Assembly: GCF_030244015.1 (NCBI RefSeq)
Contig: NZ_JASSYX010000003.1
Location: 248,001-312,000 of the forward strand
DNA length: 64,000 bases
Origin: Pedobacter ginsengisoli
GTDB taxonomy: Bacteria > Bacteroidota > Bacteroidia > Sphingobacteriales > Sphingobacteriaceae
Reading direction: 5' to 3'
This document shows, piece after piece, positions 17,667-26,277 of this stretch (the stretch's first letter is position 1; every line of letters begins with the position of its first letter). A program made the translations under genes and the position numbers. The notes under the pieces were generated by a model that saw only the letters and a list, made by a program, of their open reading frames with translations, was not told the origin of the DNA and did not search any database.

Positions 17667-19748
17667 TTATCCCCCCTCTTTAAGCCTCCGCTCCACCATT
17701 TCACTAAATTGCCGGGCCAGGCCGGGATCAAACATCGCCAGCTCTTTCCAGGAACTGCTCCCGTACACTCCCGCCTTAGTATAATCAAAGGGTTCAAAGC
17801 CAACACTCCTTATTGCCTTTTTGTTCCTGATCGTAAAGTCGGCGGCAGGGAGATCGGCAAACATAGGGTCTGCCACCAATGAATTTTTCTCCTTATCCAT
17901 CTTCATATCCGGATTCCGGCTGTCCCAATAAATATTGCTATCTAAAACTGCATTTACCTTAGCCCAGTTATTCTCCCCGAGTTTTCCACTGTTGAAATAA
18001 ACAATGTTATTCATAAATGAAAAAGAGCGGTGCTCCTCCACCCGTGTAGCCTGCAGCTGCGCTTTGATCTGCGTGGCGAAAATATTATTGCGAATCATAT
18101 TGTCCTTGCCATAATGCTGATGAAAACCGGAACTTTTGCAGTTATAGACCAGATTGTTTTCTTCCAGTATGCCCGTAGAGCCCTCATCAGTATACAGGCC
18201 CCAGCCCCCATATCCGTAAGAATAAATATCATGGATCGTATTGTTGCTCACTACCGTACCCTCGGAGGGTCCCAATGTATACACTCCGCCCATATCACTC
18301 AGCTCGCCCCAGCCCAAATGATGGATATGGTTGAAAATAATCTTATTGCGTTTAGCCGGACTATTACCATATCCCCATACCCAGCCTACCGAGATACCCG
18401 TATACCGGAAATCTGCAATTTCATTATGAGAAACGGTATTGTCGCCCGACTGAAAGATAAGCACCCCTACCCCCGTAGGGATCACATGCCCGCCCGAGCG
18501 GATGATGTTGTTGTCAATCGTGATGCCACCAGTGGCACTTTTTTCGTCGGCCGGGGCCTTCATCTCCCCGATCTTGATGCCACCTATACCCAAGTCATAA
18601 ATATAGCACCTTTCCATCTTAATATCCCTGCATCCCGCCCTGAACCACACTGCGTTATTAGACACATGAGCAATCCGGCAATCTTTGAATGAAATGCTGG
18701 CGGCATAGTCCAGCATCAAAGCCGCTTCTGTAGATGCAGCAGCCTGGCTGGGCTCTTCTCCTGATGCCGGCATAATATGATTGGTATACACAAAAGAAAG
18801 ATCCTGGAACCGGATATGTTCCACTTTCTTCTGGTCGGTACCACTAATGACTAAAATCTGCTGAATGACCGGCACCAGGGCAATACTGTTCTCTATATTC
18901 TCACCGTCTCTTGGTACATAAAACAGAATCCCCTCCCGGTCTTTAAAAAATTCACCACCCTCATCCAAAAAATCCCTTTCTCCTTCAAAAAAGAACTGTG
19001 CGCTGTTGTCCAGCTTATTCCATGGCTGCATCGGCCTGCCGCCAATGTAAACAGCAGATTCGAAAAAAGAGACCCTGCGAACATGCTTTTTAGTCCTGTC
19101 CCATGCATGGTTTACAGAAATGACCAGATCCTCCAAAGGCTTGTTTACCGGCAATACACTCAACTGTTCGGCGGTCAGTGTTATCTTTTGAACCGCAGAC
19201 CTCTTACTGGCATCCACATCAATTTCAGAAACGCTTTTTACCTTAAAATTAGTACCTTCATTGGGCGTCCTGGCCCTTACCGCTCTTTTACCATTCACGA
19301 AAAGCTGCTGAATATCACCACCATACTTACTTATATCACCCAATTCAACTTTCCATAAATGATCTGATACTTTTTGGAATATGGGAAGGCGGACAGCACC
19401 GGTAAAAACACATTTCGAGCCCTTTTTGCCACGGACGATTAATGGTGCAGCAGCCGTACCGGAATCCTCGGCGGTAAATTCAAGAGGGGCTGTCAGGTAA
19501 TAAATTCCGGGTGCAACAATGATTTCGGCAGGTTCGGCAAGCGGCTGCTTTTTACGCAGCTGGCTGATATAGGCCTTCGCAGCATTTAAACTGGCAAAAG
19601 GAGCTTTTGAGGTCCCTGGGTTATTGTCCTTGCCGTCAGGCGAGACATACACAGTAAGTGAAAAAGCACTGACGCTATGCATCAATGAGATCAGCACAAT
19701 TAGCGTCGACCTCATCGAGCTCAGACAGAGAGACCTATATTTGTTCAT
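17667..19748 (-). CDS. Secreted right-handed beta-helix protein (polysaccharide lyase or hydrolase-like)
   Basis: A 693-aa protein with a signal peptide; translation may start at the listed codon or at the internal ATG 11 codons later, directly before the hydrophobic stretch. The mature N-terminus has [19 protein letters not shown], the usual opening of parallel beta-helix carbohydrate-active proteins. Residues about 330-600 show repeated strand-turn units rich in N and G ([33 protein letters not shown]). Such proteins degrade or bind acidic polysaccharides in the periplasm or at the cell surface. No lyase catalytic residues could be assigned, so the activity is left open. Confidence 0.8.
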   Translation of the reverse strand: MNKYRSLCLSSMRSTLIVLISLMHSVSAFSLTVYVSPDGKDNNPGTSKAPFASLNAAKAYISQLRKKQPLAEPAEIIVAPGIYYLTAPLEFTAEDSGTAAAPLIVRGKKGSKCVFTGAVRLPIFQKVSDHLWKVELGDISKYGGDIQQLFVNGKRAVRARTPNEGTNFKVKSVSEIDVDASKRSAVQKITLTAEQLSVLPVNKPLEDLVISVNHAWDRTKKHVRRVSFFESAVYIGGRPMQPWNKLDNSAQFFFEGERDFLDEGGEFFKDREGILFYVPRDGENIENSIALVPVIQQILVISGTDQKKVEHIRFQDLSFVYTNHIMPASGEEPSQAAASTEAALMLDYAASISFKDCRIAHVSNNAVWFRAGCRDIKMERCYIYDLGIGGIKIGEMKAPADEKSATGGITIDNNIIRSGGHVIPTGVGVLIFQSGDNTVSHNEIADFRYTGISVGWVWGYGNSPAKRNKIIFNHIHHLGWGELSDMGGVYTLGPSEGTVVSNNTIHDIYSYGYGGWGLYTDEGSTGILEENNLVYNCKSSGFHQHYGKDNMIRNNIFATQIKAQLQATRVEEHRSFSFMNNIVYFNSGKLGENNWAKVNAVLDSNIYWDSRNPDMKMDKEKNSLVADPMFADLPAADFTIRNKKAIRSVGFEPFDYTKAGVYGSSSWKELAMFDPGLARQFSEMVERRLKEGG

Positions 19749-19833
19749 TACCTGCGTTTTAGAACTTTAGTTAAATTTATAAATCTTATACCCAAGTCTA
19801 AGTAACAACACTATTACCAAACACAGTATTGAT

Positions 19834-21024
19834 TTATTTTCCGGCCACAATCTTATACAGTGCACCCTTGCCGCTCTCCATCAGCACAGAAAGGATGTAC
19901 AGTTCGCCAGCCTGATCTTCGCCAAAACTATAAATCTGCCAGCTTCCCGGATCACGGGAAATGGAAAGCTTTTCTTTACTCCAGAGTTCCTTTTTGACAT
20001 CAGTCAAAGCCCAGACCGGCCCCATCAGATCCCCGAATATATATTTCCCGTACAACGAAGGAATCTGTTTTCCCCTGTATACGTAACCCCCGGTCACGCT
20101 GATGCCTTCCTGCCTGCCGTAATCAATGATTGGGTTGATCCAGTTCTTTGGATCCGGATCACCAGGTGTTTTAACATGAGTGCCCTCCCTCAGCCTCCAG
20201 CCATAATTGCCACCTTTAGTTACCAGGTCTATTTCTTCCCAGTTTTTCTGCCCGACATCCCCGGCAAATAGCCTCCCGTCAACCTTGTCAAAACTGATGC
20301 GCCATGGATTTCTGAAACCATAAGCAAAGATCTCAGGCCGTGTGTTTTCCTTCCCGACAAAAGGATTATCAGCAGGAATTCCGTAAGGCGGCTTATCAAT
20401 ATCGATCCGCAAAATTTTACCAAATACGACATTAAGATTCTGTCCGTTCCCAAACTCTCCATGAAGATCATTATAGGCCCCGCCATCACCAATACCGATA
20501 TATAAAAAGCCGTCAGGCCCAAACTTGATGTCACCGCCATTGTGGTTAGATTCCGGCTCATCATAAGACATTACCTCCCGCGCAGTTGTCTTGTCGGCCA
20601 GATTGGGGTCCGTTTTGGACACACTATACTCACGGATCACACTTCGGTGGTCCAATCCTGGTTTCCTGGCCACACGTTTACTGAAAAAAACATAAAATTT
20701 GCCGTTTTTCGCAAACAGCGGATGAAACGCAAAACCGAGCAGGCCCATTTCATCGCCACTGTTCATCATCAGCACATCCTCCGTAATGTCCAGAAAGGGC
20801 CGTTCAAGGAGCACACCTTTACTGATGATCCTGATCTTGCCTTTTTGCTCAGAAACAAACAGCCTTCCTGACCTGTCCTTTGGTTCGGCAAAAGCAGTAG
20901 GGTAAGCGAGCTGATCAGAAATCAACCTGACGTCAATTTTAATAGCCGGAGCGCTGTTCTGACCGTAAGACAGGGCAAAAGAAAAAATAACCAGCAAAGC
21001 AGAAAAAACAACTTTCTTATTCAT
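19834..21024 (-). CDS. PQQ-dependent sugar dehydrogenase (soluble aldose/sorbosone type)
   Basis: A 396-aa periplasmic protein with a signal peptide (about residues 1-21). It has the six-bladed beta-propeller features of the glucose/sorbosone dehydrogenase family: the ESNHNGGDIKFGPDGFLYIG segment with the catalytic-site histidine, GYGFRNPWRISFD (as YGFRNPWRISFD), and WEEIDLVTKGGNYGWRLREG. Family members oxidise aldoses with pyrroloquinoline quinone, although many Bacteroidota members are untested and no PQQ biosynthesis genes are nearby. It lies 85 bases upstream of the beta-helix gene on the same strand and may be co-transcribed, which would suit carbohydrate use. Confidence 0.85.
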   Translation of the reverse strand: MNKKVVFSALLVIFSFALSYGQNSAPAIKIDVRLISDQLAYPTAFAEPKDRSGRLFVSEQKGKIRIISKGVLLERPFLDITEDVLMMNSGDEMGLLGFAFHPLFAKNGKFYVFFSKRVARKPGLDHRSVIREYSVSKTDPNLADKTTAREVMSYDEPESNHNGGDIKFGPDGFLYIGIGDGGAYNDLHGEFGNGQNLNVVFGKILRIDIDKPPYGIPADNPFVGKENTRPEIFAYGFRNPWRISFDKVDGRLFAGDVGQKNWEEIDLVTKGGNYGWRLREGTHVKTPGDPDPKNWINPIIDYGRQEGISVTGGYVYRGKQIPSLYGKYIFGDLMGPVWALTDVKKELWSKEKLSISRDPGSWQIYSFGEDQAGELYILSVLMESGKGALYKIVAGK

Positions 21025-21537
21025 GTCATCAATTTACTATTTAATTGACAACATGAATAAAAAATCTACAATCATTTCAACCCCGCATCCTGCCCGCTTT
21101 TGTCCGGGATCGGCCATAGCTGTTCAGAACCGTACACCAGGTGATTCAAAAAATCGCTCTGATCATCTAAAAACAGACATTTCCGAGTGGCATGCCGCTT
21201 GTATAATTCCAGCAGTTTTAGTTTAGTTTAGTTAGAGTAAGGAAAGCCAGGCACATCGGATGATGTGCCTGTTTTTTATAATGACGCATCCTTTCTCTTT
21301 ATTTGTTTTAAAGCGATCGTTTATATAACCAAAGAACCGTTCCACGGTCAGGGATTGGGAAGTCCATCTTACAGGAATTTAAGAAGGTCCCATACGCTAT
21401 AGGGTGCCGGCCGCCAGGTGCAACATAAACAACCAGAGATCCAAAGCTACGTTGCTTAAAGCAGGCCTTAACATTTGCGGGTACAGACTGAAAGGAAAGG
21501 TAAAAAACGCTATATTTAAGCGCTTAATCTATGGACC
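21025..21537. other. 513-base gap between divergent genes, terminator but no gene
   Basis: No convincing coding region is seen. A strong plus-strand terminator-like hairpin lies at 21249-21277, which is odd because no plus-strand gene precedes it; a small RNA starting somewhere after 21050 is possible. On the minus strand, 21239-21382 can be read as a short open stretch containing LTVERFFGYINDRF, faintly like a DDE transposase C-terminus, but it is too short to call. A small inverted repeat ACCGT-TCC-ACGGT lies near 21336-21348. Confidence 0.5.
21249..21277 (+). terminator. Orphan intrinsic terminator
   Basis: AGGCACATC (21249-21257) pairs with GATGTGCCT (21262-21270) around GGAT and is followed by GTTTTTT. 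It is a textbook rho-independent terminator for plus-strand transcription, with no recognised gene upstream of it on that strand. Confidence 0.75.
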
Positions 21538-22248
21538 ATGAAAAAATTAACAGCCATTGTCTGCCTGCTCCTCTTTTTATTTACAGGATGTAATACCGAT
21601 TGCATTGAAGATTCCGGACACCATATAGAAAAGAATACCGTCGTCAAACCTTTTGATAAGATCAGTGTGACAGGTTCGGTCATATTGATCCTTAGACAGG
21701 ACAGCAGCTATGCAGTCAGGATAGCGACAGATTCTAACTTAATGAAATATGTGAAGGTTGATGTGAGCGGCTCCGAGCTCAATATTAAAGCAAAAGAAGA
21801 AGCGTATTGCGGCAAAGATTCCATTGTTGTGGAAGCCGGAATAGGTGCACTGAAAGAATTAAAAGGAGACGGGACCGTAAAGGTATCGGGTAGAGAGCGC
21901 ATTTATGCAGGTGATCTGAAACTGAGCATGGCCGGTTCATCCGAAGTAACCATGGACCTGTCAGCCGGAAACCTGAGCACTAACTTAGATGGAACCGGAA
22001 CGCTTAAACTGACCGGACAGACGGGCTCGCATACACTTATGGTCACAGGCATCGCAGAAGTAGAAGCTTTCGACTTCATTTCAGGTCTTTATAAAATTGA
22101 CATCACCGGAACTGCAAAGGCCAACATCAATGTCCTTAATGAACTGAATATCAACACCGAAGGATCAAGCGAGATCAGTTATAAGGGCAATCCGGCGAAG
22201 GTGAATGAAAAGAAATCCGGCGCGGCCGTACTGAAAAAAGTAAACTAG
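21538..22248 (+). CDS. DUF2807 (head GIN domain) lipoprotein
   Basis: A 236-aa protein with a lipoprotein signal ending in FTGC (Cys18 would be lipidated), so it is probably anchored to the outer or inner membrane. The mature chain is a DUF2807 beta-solenoid: it opens with VVKPFDKISVTGSVILILRQ and continues through repeated short strands rich in G, T and S (GDGTVKVSG, LSMAGSSEVTMDLSAG, LDGTGTLKLTG, DITGTAKANI). This domain is very common in Bacteroidota; its function is not known. It stands alone, with about 100 bases before the next gene. Confidence 0.88.
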   Translation: MKKLTAIVCLLLFLFTGCNTDCIEDSGHHIEKNTVVKPFDKISVTGSVILILRQDSSYAVRIATDSNLMKYVKVDVSGSELNIKAKEEAYCGKDSIVVEAGIGALKELKGDGTVKVSGRERIYAGDLKLSMAGSSEVTMDLSAGNLSTNLDGTGTLKLTGQTGSHTLMVTGIAEVEAFDFISGLYKIDITGTAKANINVLNELNINTEGSSEISYKGNPAKVNEKKSGAAVLKKVN

Positions 22249-22351
22249 ATATTTGTCTCATTCACCCCCTGAAATTGTCGTTCTTAAGGCGGACTGTGGT
22301 CTGATTTACCTGGTAACTTTACCATTGTAAAGAACGCAAAAAAATACAGCT

Positions 22352-22918
22352 ATGAGAAAAATAATATTACTGATGCACGTTTCCCTCGATGGATTTGTTG
22401 CAGGCCCTAACGGAGAAATGGACTGGATCCGCATCAACGACGAAATGTTTGAGGCTGTAGGCGGATTGACTGCTGATGCCGATGCCGCACTTTACGGCAG
22501 GGTAACTTACCAGATGATGGATGCTTATTGGCCAACGGCTGCCGATAAGCCAAATGCGTCAAAGCACGATATTGAACACGGGCAATGGTACAATAAAGTG
22601 GAAAAAATTGTCGTGTCGAACTCGATGAAGGATACAAGCCGGGCAAACACACGTTTCATTGGCGGAGATATTGTGGCAGAAATTGAAGAGATCAAACAAC
22701 AGCCCGGCGGGACTATTCTAATGATTGGCAGCCCATCTGCCTATCACGGGCTGGCAGCAGGCAATCTGGTGGATGAATACTGGCTGTTTGTAAATCCTGT
22801 ACTGCTCGGCACCGGAATTCTTTTGTTCAAAAACATCCAGAGTAAAGTCGGGCTGAAACTTAGTGAGACAAAAGCATTTTCTCCCGGAGTAATCGGTCTT
22901 CATTATGAAAAGGAATGA
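22352..22918 (+). CDS. Dihydrofolate reductase-like (RibD C-terminal) family protein
   Basis: A 188-aa protein of the RibD C-terminal/DHFR-like family. It begins MRKIILLMHVSLDGFVAGPNGEMDWI, the family hallmark, and has an NADPH-binding region around IGGDIVAEIEEIKQQPGG and a GSPSAYHGLAAGNLVDEYWLFVNPVLLG segment. It is probably an NADPH-dependent reductase in the cytoplasm; these stand-alone members are not usually true folate or riboflavin enzymes. The MFS gene follows on the same strand after 52 bases. Confidence 0.88.
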   Translation: MRKIILLMHVSLDGFVAGPNGEMDWIRINDEMFEAVGGLTADADAALYGRVTYQMMDAYWPTAADKPNASKHDIEHGQWYNKVEKIVVSNSMKDTSRANTRFIGGDIVAEIEEIKQQPGGTILMIGSPSAYHGLAAGNLVDEYWLFVNPVLLGTGILLFKNIQSKVGLKLSETKAFSPGVIGLHYEKE

Positions 22919-22970
22919 CCCCCACAGGACATGAAAACAGCTAAACCAGGGAACATTGACGCATGCTTAA

Positions 22971-24275
22971 ATGGCTGAGCAAATCTCGGTAAAGAGACTC
23001 AAAGCCATCTTAGGCGGTTCGATAGGCAATCTCGTCGAATGGTACGACTGGTACGCCTATTCTGCGTTTGCGATCTACTTTTCGGCATCTTTTTTTCCAA
23101 AGGGCAACCCTACTGTGCAACTGCTCAATACCGCGGGCATATTCGCTTTAGGGTTTTTAATGCGTCCTTTAGGCGGTTATATTTTTGGCCGGGTCGCTGA
23201 CCGTTCCGGACGTAAACAATCGATGACCCTTTCTGTGCTGCTAATGTCTTTAGGTTCCCTGGTCATCGCCCTGACTCCAACTTACCATGCCATCGGTATC
23301 GTTGCTCCTATTCTGCTGCTTAGTGCCAGACTACTGCAAGGATTGAGCGTTGGCGGCGAATACGGTGTTTCAGCAACTTATCTAAGCGAAATGGCCACCA
23401 AAAACCGCCGCGGTTTTTATTCCAGCTTTCAGTATGTAACCTTAATAGGCGGCCAGCTGCTGGCACTTGGCATTCAACTGATCCTGCAAAGGCTGCTGCT
23501 TTCCGAAGCCCAGTTACTGGAATGGGGATGGCGTATTCCCTTTGTTTTTGGTGCAATACTTTCTATAGTGGCGCTATACCTGAGAAATAACCTGGAAGAA
23601 ACACAGGCGTTTAAAAGTCAAAAAGAACATCAGTCTGTCAGAAAAGGAACAATAAAAGAATTGCTAAAGCATCCTAAAGCTGTAATTAAGGTAATAGGGC
23701 TTACCTTAGGCGGCACACTTGCATTTTATACCTATACCACTTACATGCAAAAGTTTCTGGTCAACACGGTCCATCTTACTAAAGAACAGTCTACTTTGAT
23801 GTCGTTTGTTACCCTGCTGATCTTTGCGGCGCTCCAGCCCTTATTTGGTGCCTTGTCCGATAAGATCGGCCGCAAGCCTTTACTGATCGGCTTCGGCATA
23901 CTGGGCACAGTGTGTACCGTGCCCTTGCTGACAACTTTAAGCCATACCACCTCACAATGGCAGGCATTCTTTCTCTTATTGGCTGCGCTGATCATTGTCA
24001 GCGGTTATACCAGTATCAACGCGATAGTAAAAGCTGAGTTGTTTCCGGCACAGATAAGGGCACTGGGTGTCGGCCTGCCATACGCCCTGACCGTAGCTAT
24101 TTTTGGAGGTACTGCTGAATATATCGCGTTATGGATGAAAGACTGGCATCACGAATCTTACTATTATTGGTACATCACCATTTGCATCTTCATTTCCTTA
24201 ACGGTTTATGTAACGATGAAAGATACAAAAGACAATTCCAGCCTCAATCAGGATAGCGATCATAAGTACAACTGA
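22971..24275 (+). CDS. MFS transporter, metabolite:H+ symporter type
   Basis: A 434-aa transporter with about 12 membrane helices. It shows the metabolite:H+ symporter (KgtP/ProP-like) signatures: the N-terminal GGSIGNLVEWYDWYAYSAFA segment, the loop 2-3 motif GRVADRSGRKQSM, LQGLSVGGEYG in helix 4, and a second copy GALSDKIGRKPLL. Substrates in this family include 2-oxoglutarate, citrate, proline and betaine; the sequence alone does not say which. The 3' end overlaps the convergent HTTM gene by 16 bases. Confidence 0.9.
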   Translation: MAEQISVKRLKAILGGSIGNLVEWYDWYAYSAFAIYFSASFFPKGNPTVQLLNTAGIFALGFLMRPLGGYIFGRVADRSGRKQSMTLSVLLMSLGSLVIALTPTYHAIGIVAPILLLSARLLQGLSVGGEYGVSATYLSEMATKNRRGFYSSFQYVTLIGGQLLALGIQLILQRLLLSEAQLLEWGWRIPFVFGAILSIVALYLRNNLEETQAFKSQKEHQSVRKGTIKELLKHPKAVIKVIGLTLGGTLAFYTYTTYMQKFLVNTVHLTKEQSTLMSFVTLLIFAALQPLFGALSDKIGRKPLLIGFGILGTVCTVPLLTTLSHTTSQWQAFFLLLAALIIVSGYTSINAIVKAELFPAQIRALGVGLPYALTVAIFGGTAEYIALWMKDWHHESYYYWYITICIFISLTVYVTMKDTKDNSSLNQDSDHKYN

Positions 24276-25201
24276 TGCGGGTACCTGTCTTCAAAGGCTT
24301 TAAATCCTGGCTGACGGTCTCTGATTTTAGCGCTTTCTTTTCTAAATATACCGCCAAATGCGCTCAGGTCAAACACGATCATGATCCAGGCAAACAGTTG
24401 AAGCCCCATTACCGCACCGATAAATACGTGCATCAGCACGATCCCCACAAGTATAACCATCCGGATTTTGCCCCATTTGACCCAGATCAGTAGAGGAAAC
24501 AGGGTTTCCGCAAACAGTGTTCCCCAGGTCAGTGCGGCACATACTACCGGATTACTGGCTACAGATTTTATCATCGGCGTAAACCAGGTATAAAACTGCG
24601 GTTGATTGATGGCACTCCATATCGCAGTCCCGTTCATCCATTCCTGGCCACCCAGTTTTGAATAACCTGCCACAAAATATACAATGCACAAATGAACCTG
24701 CAATATCCTTACGTAAAAGCGATAAGTTTCTGGTAAGATCTCCTCGTCTTCCTGTTTGCTGATATAGCGGTCTACTGAAAATACTTTCTGTACAGGGAAG
24801 ATCAAAGTATAGAACAATAGGGAAAATAAAAAGCCGTCAAAACCAAATGTCAGCAGGTTATACCCGTTAAAGACAATCATATGTATGAAAAGACATATCC
24901 CTGCATTTATCTTTGTTTTAAAACCAATGAGCAGCATCACTGCAGAAATCCCAAACAATGTATATAGTACATTCAGGAAAAGGTGTTCGTTCTGGATACC
25001 CAGGAAAACGACTACGTCCGGCAACGAAACTGAATAGGTAACTTTCAGGGGTTCAGACAAAAAAGCCTGAATAATACCTTTCTGACTGTACAACAGATCA
25101 GTATAGCTGAACTCTACAGCTATTTTTGAGAGTATGGTAATGGCCACTCCAACACGAAGGATGGCAAACTCTAAGTGTTTGTTTAACGCTAAAGTCTTCA
25201 T
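24260..25201 (-). CDS. HTTM domain membrane protein (vitamin K carboxylase-like)
   Basis: A 313-aa polytopic membrane protein with about 6-8 helices. It has the HTTM pattern: an early arginine in helix 1 (FAILRVGVAITIL), a YSQKGII turn, the AGYSKLGGQEWMNGTAIW segment, and a late FAETLFPLLIW...MHVFIGAVMGLQLF stretch. HTTM proteins are related to vitamin K-dependent gamma-glutamyl carboxylase, but the activity of the short bacterial forms is unknown. The start is set at the ATG at 25201 (MKTLALNKHLEF), 7 bases after the upstream gene's stop; a longer reading frame to 25297 overlaps that gene. The two genes look like one unit. Confidence 0.82.
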   Translation of the reverse strand: MKTLALNKHLEFAILRVGVAITILSKIAVEFSYTDLLYSQKGIIQAFLSEPLKVTYSVSLPDVVVFLGIQNEHLFLNVLYTLFGISAVMLLIGFKTKINAGICLFIHMIVFNGYNLLTFGFDGFLFSLLFYTLIFPVQKVFSVDRYISKQEDEEILPETYRFYVRILQVHLCIVYFVAGYSKLGGQEWMNGTAIWSAINQPQFYTWFTPMIKSVASNPVVCAALTWGTLFAETLFPLLIWVKWGKIRMVILVGIVLMHVFIGAVMGLQLFAWIMIVFDLSAFGGIFRKESAKIRDRQPGFKAFEDRYPHQLYL

Positions 25202-25208
25202 TTTTTTC

Positions 25209-25706
25209 TTATTTAAGCGTATACGTACCATTGTATATTTCCCGGAACTGGCTTTCTTTTTTGAGTGTCCTGTATTCTGCCATACTTTGAGGAACATATT
25301 CGCCTACCGATATAAACGCGGGCCCCGAACCGGGGTACTTGGCAAACAGGTAAGATGCGACTATTCTTGACATGAGCTCGTACGCTTTTTGGTTTCTGAA
25401 AGTGTGGATTACTGCTGAAAAACGACAGTCAAAAAGGTTGTCGCCAGTTCCGAAAGCATCTTGTTTCAGTACATTTCCGTTTGTCATGGTATAAGTCTTT
25501 ATTACTGTCTGATTGCCTACATTGGGAGAAAAGAAACTATAACCAAAGCCTCCGCCTGTCCAGGAAGAATACCTGAACAGGACACCTTCGAGTGTTTTAT
25601 TGCTGATCCTGACCAGCCCGGAGCCTAGTACAACGACCAGCAGATGCCAGATCAGAAAACCCTTTATCAGCTTGGTTTTTACCTGATTTTTTATATTTGA
25701 GCTCAT
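25209..25706 (-). CDS. Single-pass membrane protein paired with the HTTM protein
   Basis: A 165-aa protein with one N-terminal membrane helix (about residues 14-31, GFLIWHLLVVVLGSGLV) and a predicted outside domain. The segment GYSFFSPNVGNQTV resembles the FFxPN-type motif seen in small proteins encoded beside HTTM genes. It lies 7 bases upstream of the HTTM start, so the two are probably translated together. I cannot name a function; a partner or substrate-presenting role for the HTTM protein is a guess from context. Confidence 0.6.
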   Translation of the reverse strand: MSSNIKNQVKTKLIKGFLIWHLLVVVLGSGLVRISNKTLEGVLFRYSSWTGGGFGYSFFSPNVGNQTVIKTYTMTNGNVLKQDAFGTGDNLFDCRFSAVIHTFRNQKAYELMSRIVASYLFAKYPGSGPAFISVGEYVPQSMAEYRTLKKESQFREIYNGTYTLK

Positions 25707-25724
25707 GGTTCCTTTTTATGGGTT

Positions 25725-25757
25725 AAAAAAATGCGGACGGAAATTTCCCGCCCGCAC
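25725..25757 (-). terminator. Terminator or attenuator after the small secreted gene
   Basis: On the minus strand TGCGGGCGGGAA and TTTCCGTCCGCA form a 12-bp stem with two G-U pairs and almost no loop, followed by seven Ts. It separates the small secreted gene at 25777-26175 from the 165-aa gene and should reduce read-through into the HTTM pair. Confidence 0.65.
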
Positions 25758-25776
25758 CATAGGCAGATGATTAGAT

Positions 25777-26175
25777 TTAAAGTGCCCGTCCGCGAAGCGC
25801 GCTTGCTTTTACCGACTTGAATGATTGCTTAGTCAGGCTGCTGTTGAGCTTTGAGATGATGGAGTTTTGGAGATCTTTACCAGTGGTAATGACTTTCACA
25901 GCAAGGATCACATCAGAAGCTGCAACTCCTCCGGCACCAACGGCCACAGAAGAACCGCCAGTCTTGCCGATCGCTGACAATGGTGCTGCACCATAGTTAA
26001 CAGTCAGGCGATAAGTCGCAGGGTCAGCTCCCTTGAGGGATTCTACAATTTTGTCTACCTCAGCCTGTGAACTGGTATTGATGATCAGACCTTTTGCAGT
26101 GTTCTGCGCTTTTGAGGCAGTGGTACCAAACAGTAAAAACAGAGCGGCACACATAGGGATAAATAGATTTTTCAT
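25777..26175 (-). CDS. Small secreted protein of unknown function
   Basis: A 132-aa protein with a clear signal peptide (about residues 1-23, ending SKAQ). The mature part of about 109 residues is rich in Ala, Gly, Ser, Thr and Val, with a hydrophobic glycine-rich middle (GGSSVAVGAGGVAASDV) flanked by two possible helices (SSQAEVDKIVESLKG and LQNSIISKLNSSLTKQ). It has no cysteine after the signal, so it is neither a lipoprotein nor disulfide-bonded, and ends in RGRAL. It lies between the CHAT operon and the HTTM pair. I do not recognise a family; a substrate of one of the neighbouring systems is possible. Confidence 0.6.
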   Translation of the reverse strand: MKNLFIPMCAALFLLFGTTASKAQNTAKGLIINTSSQAEVDKIVESLKGADPATYRLTVNYGAAPLSAIGKTGGSSVAVGAGGVAASDVILAVKVITTGKDLQNSIISKLNSSLTKQSFKSVKASALRGRAL

Positions 26176-26277
26176 TTTTTTGTTTTTTAGGTAAATGATT
26201 TAAAGTTTATTAGTGGTCTAGACTTATTACATTAGTCGTGACATTCCCGGAGAGGGAAACAACATTTATAAACTTTT

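Noticed and set aside
21239-21382. Possible transposase remnant on the minus strand (LTVERFFGYINDRF)
   Set aside because: Only about 48 codons, flanked by stops, no inverted repeats or duplication, and resemblance to DDE transposases rests on a few residues. The terminator hairpin lies inside it.
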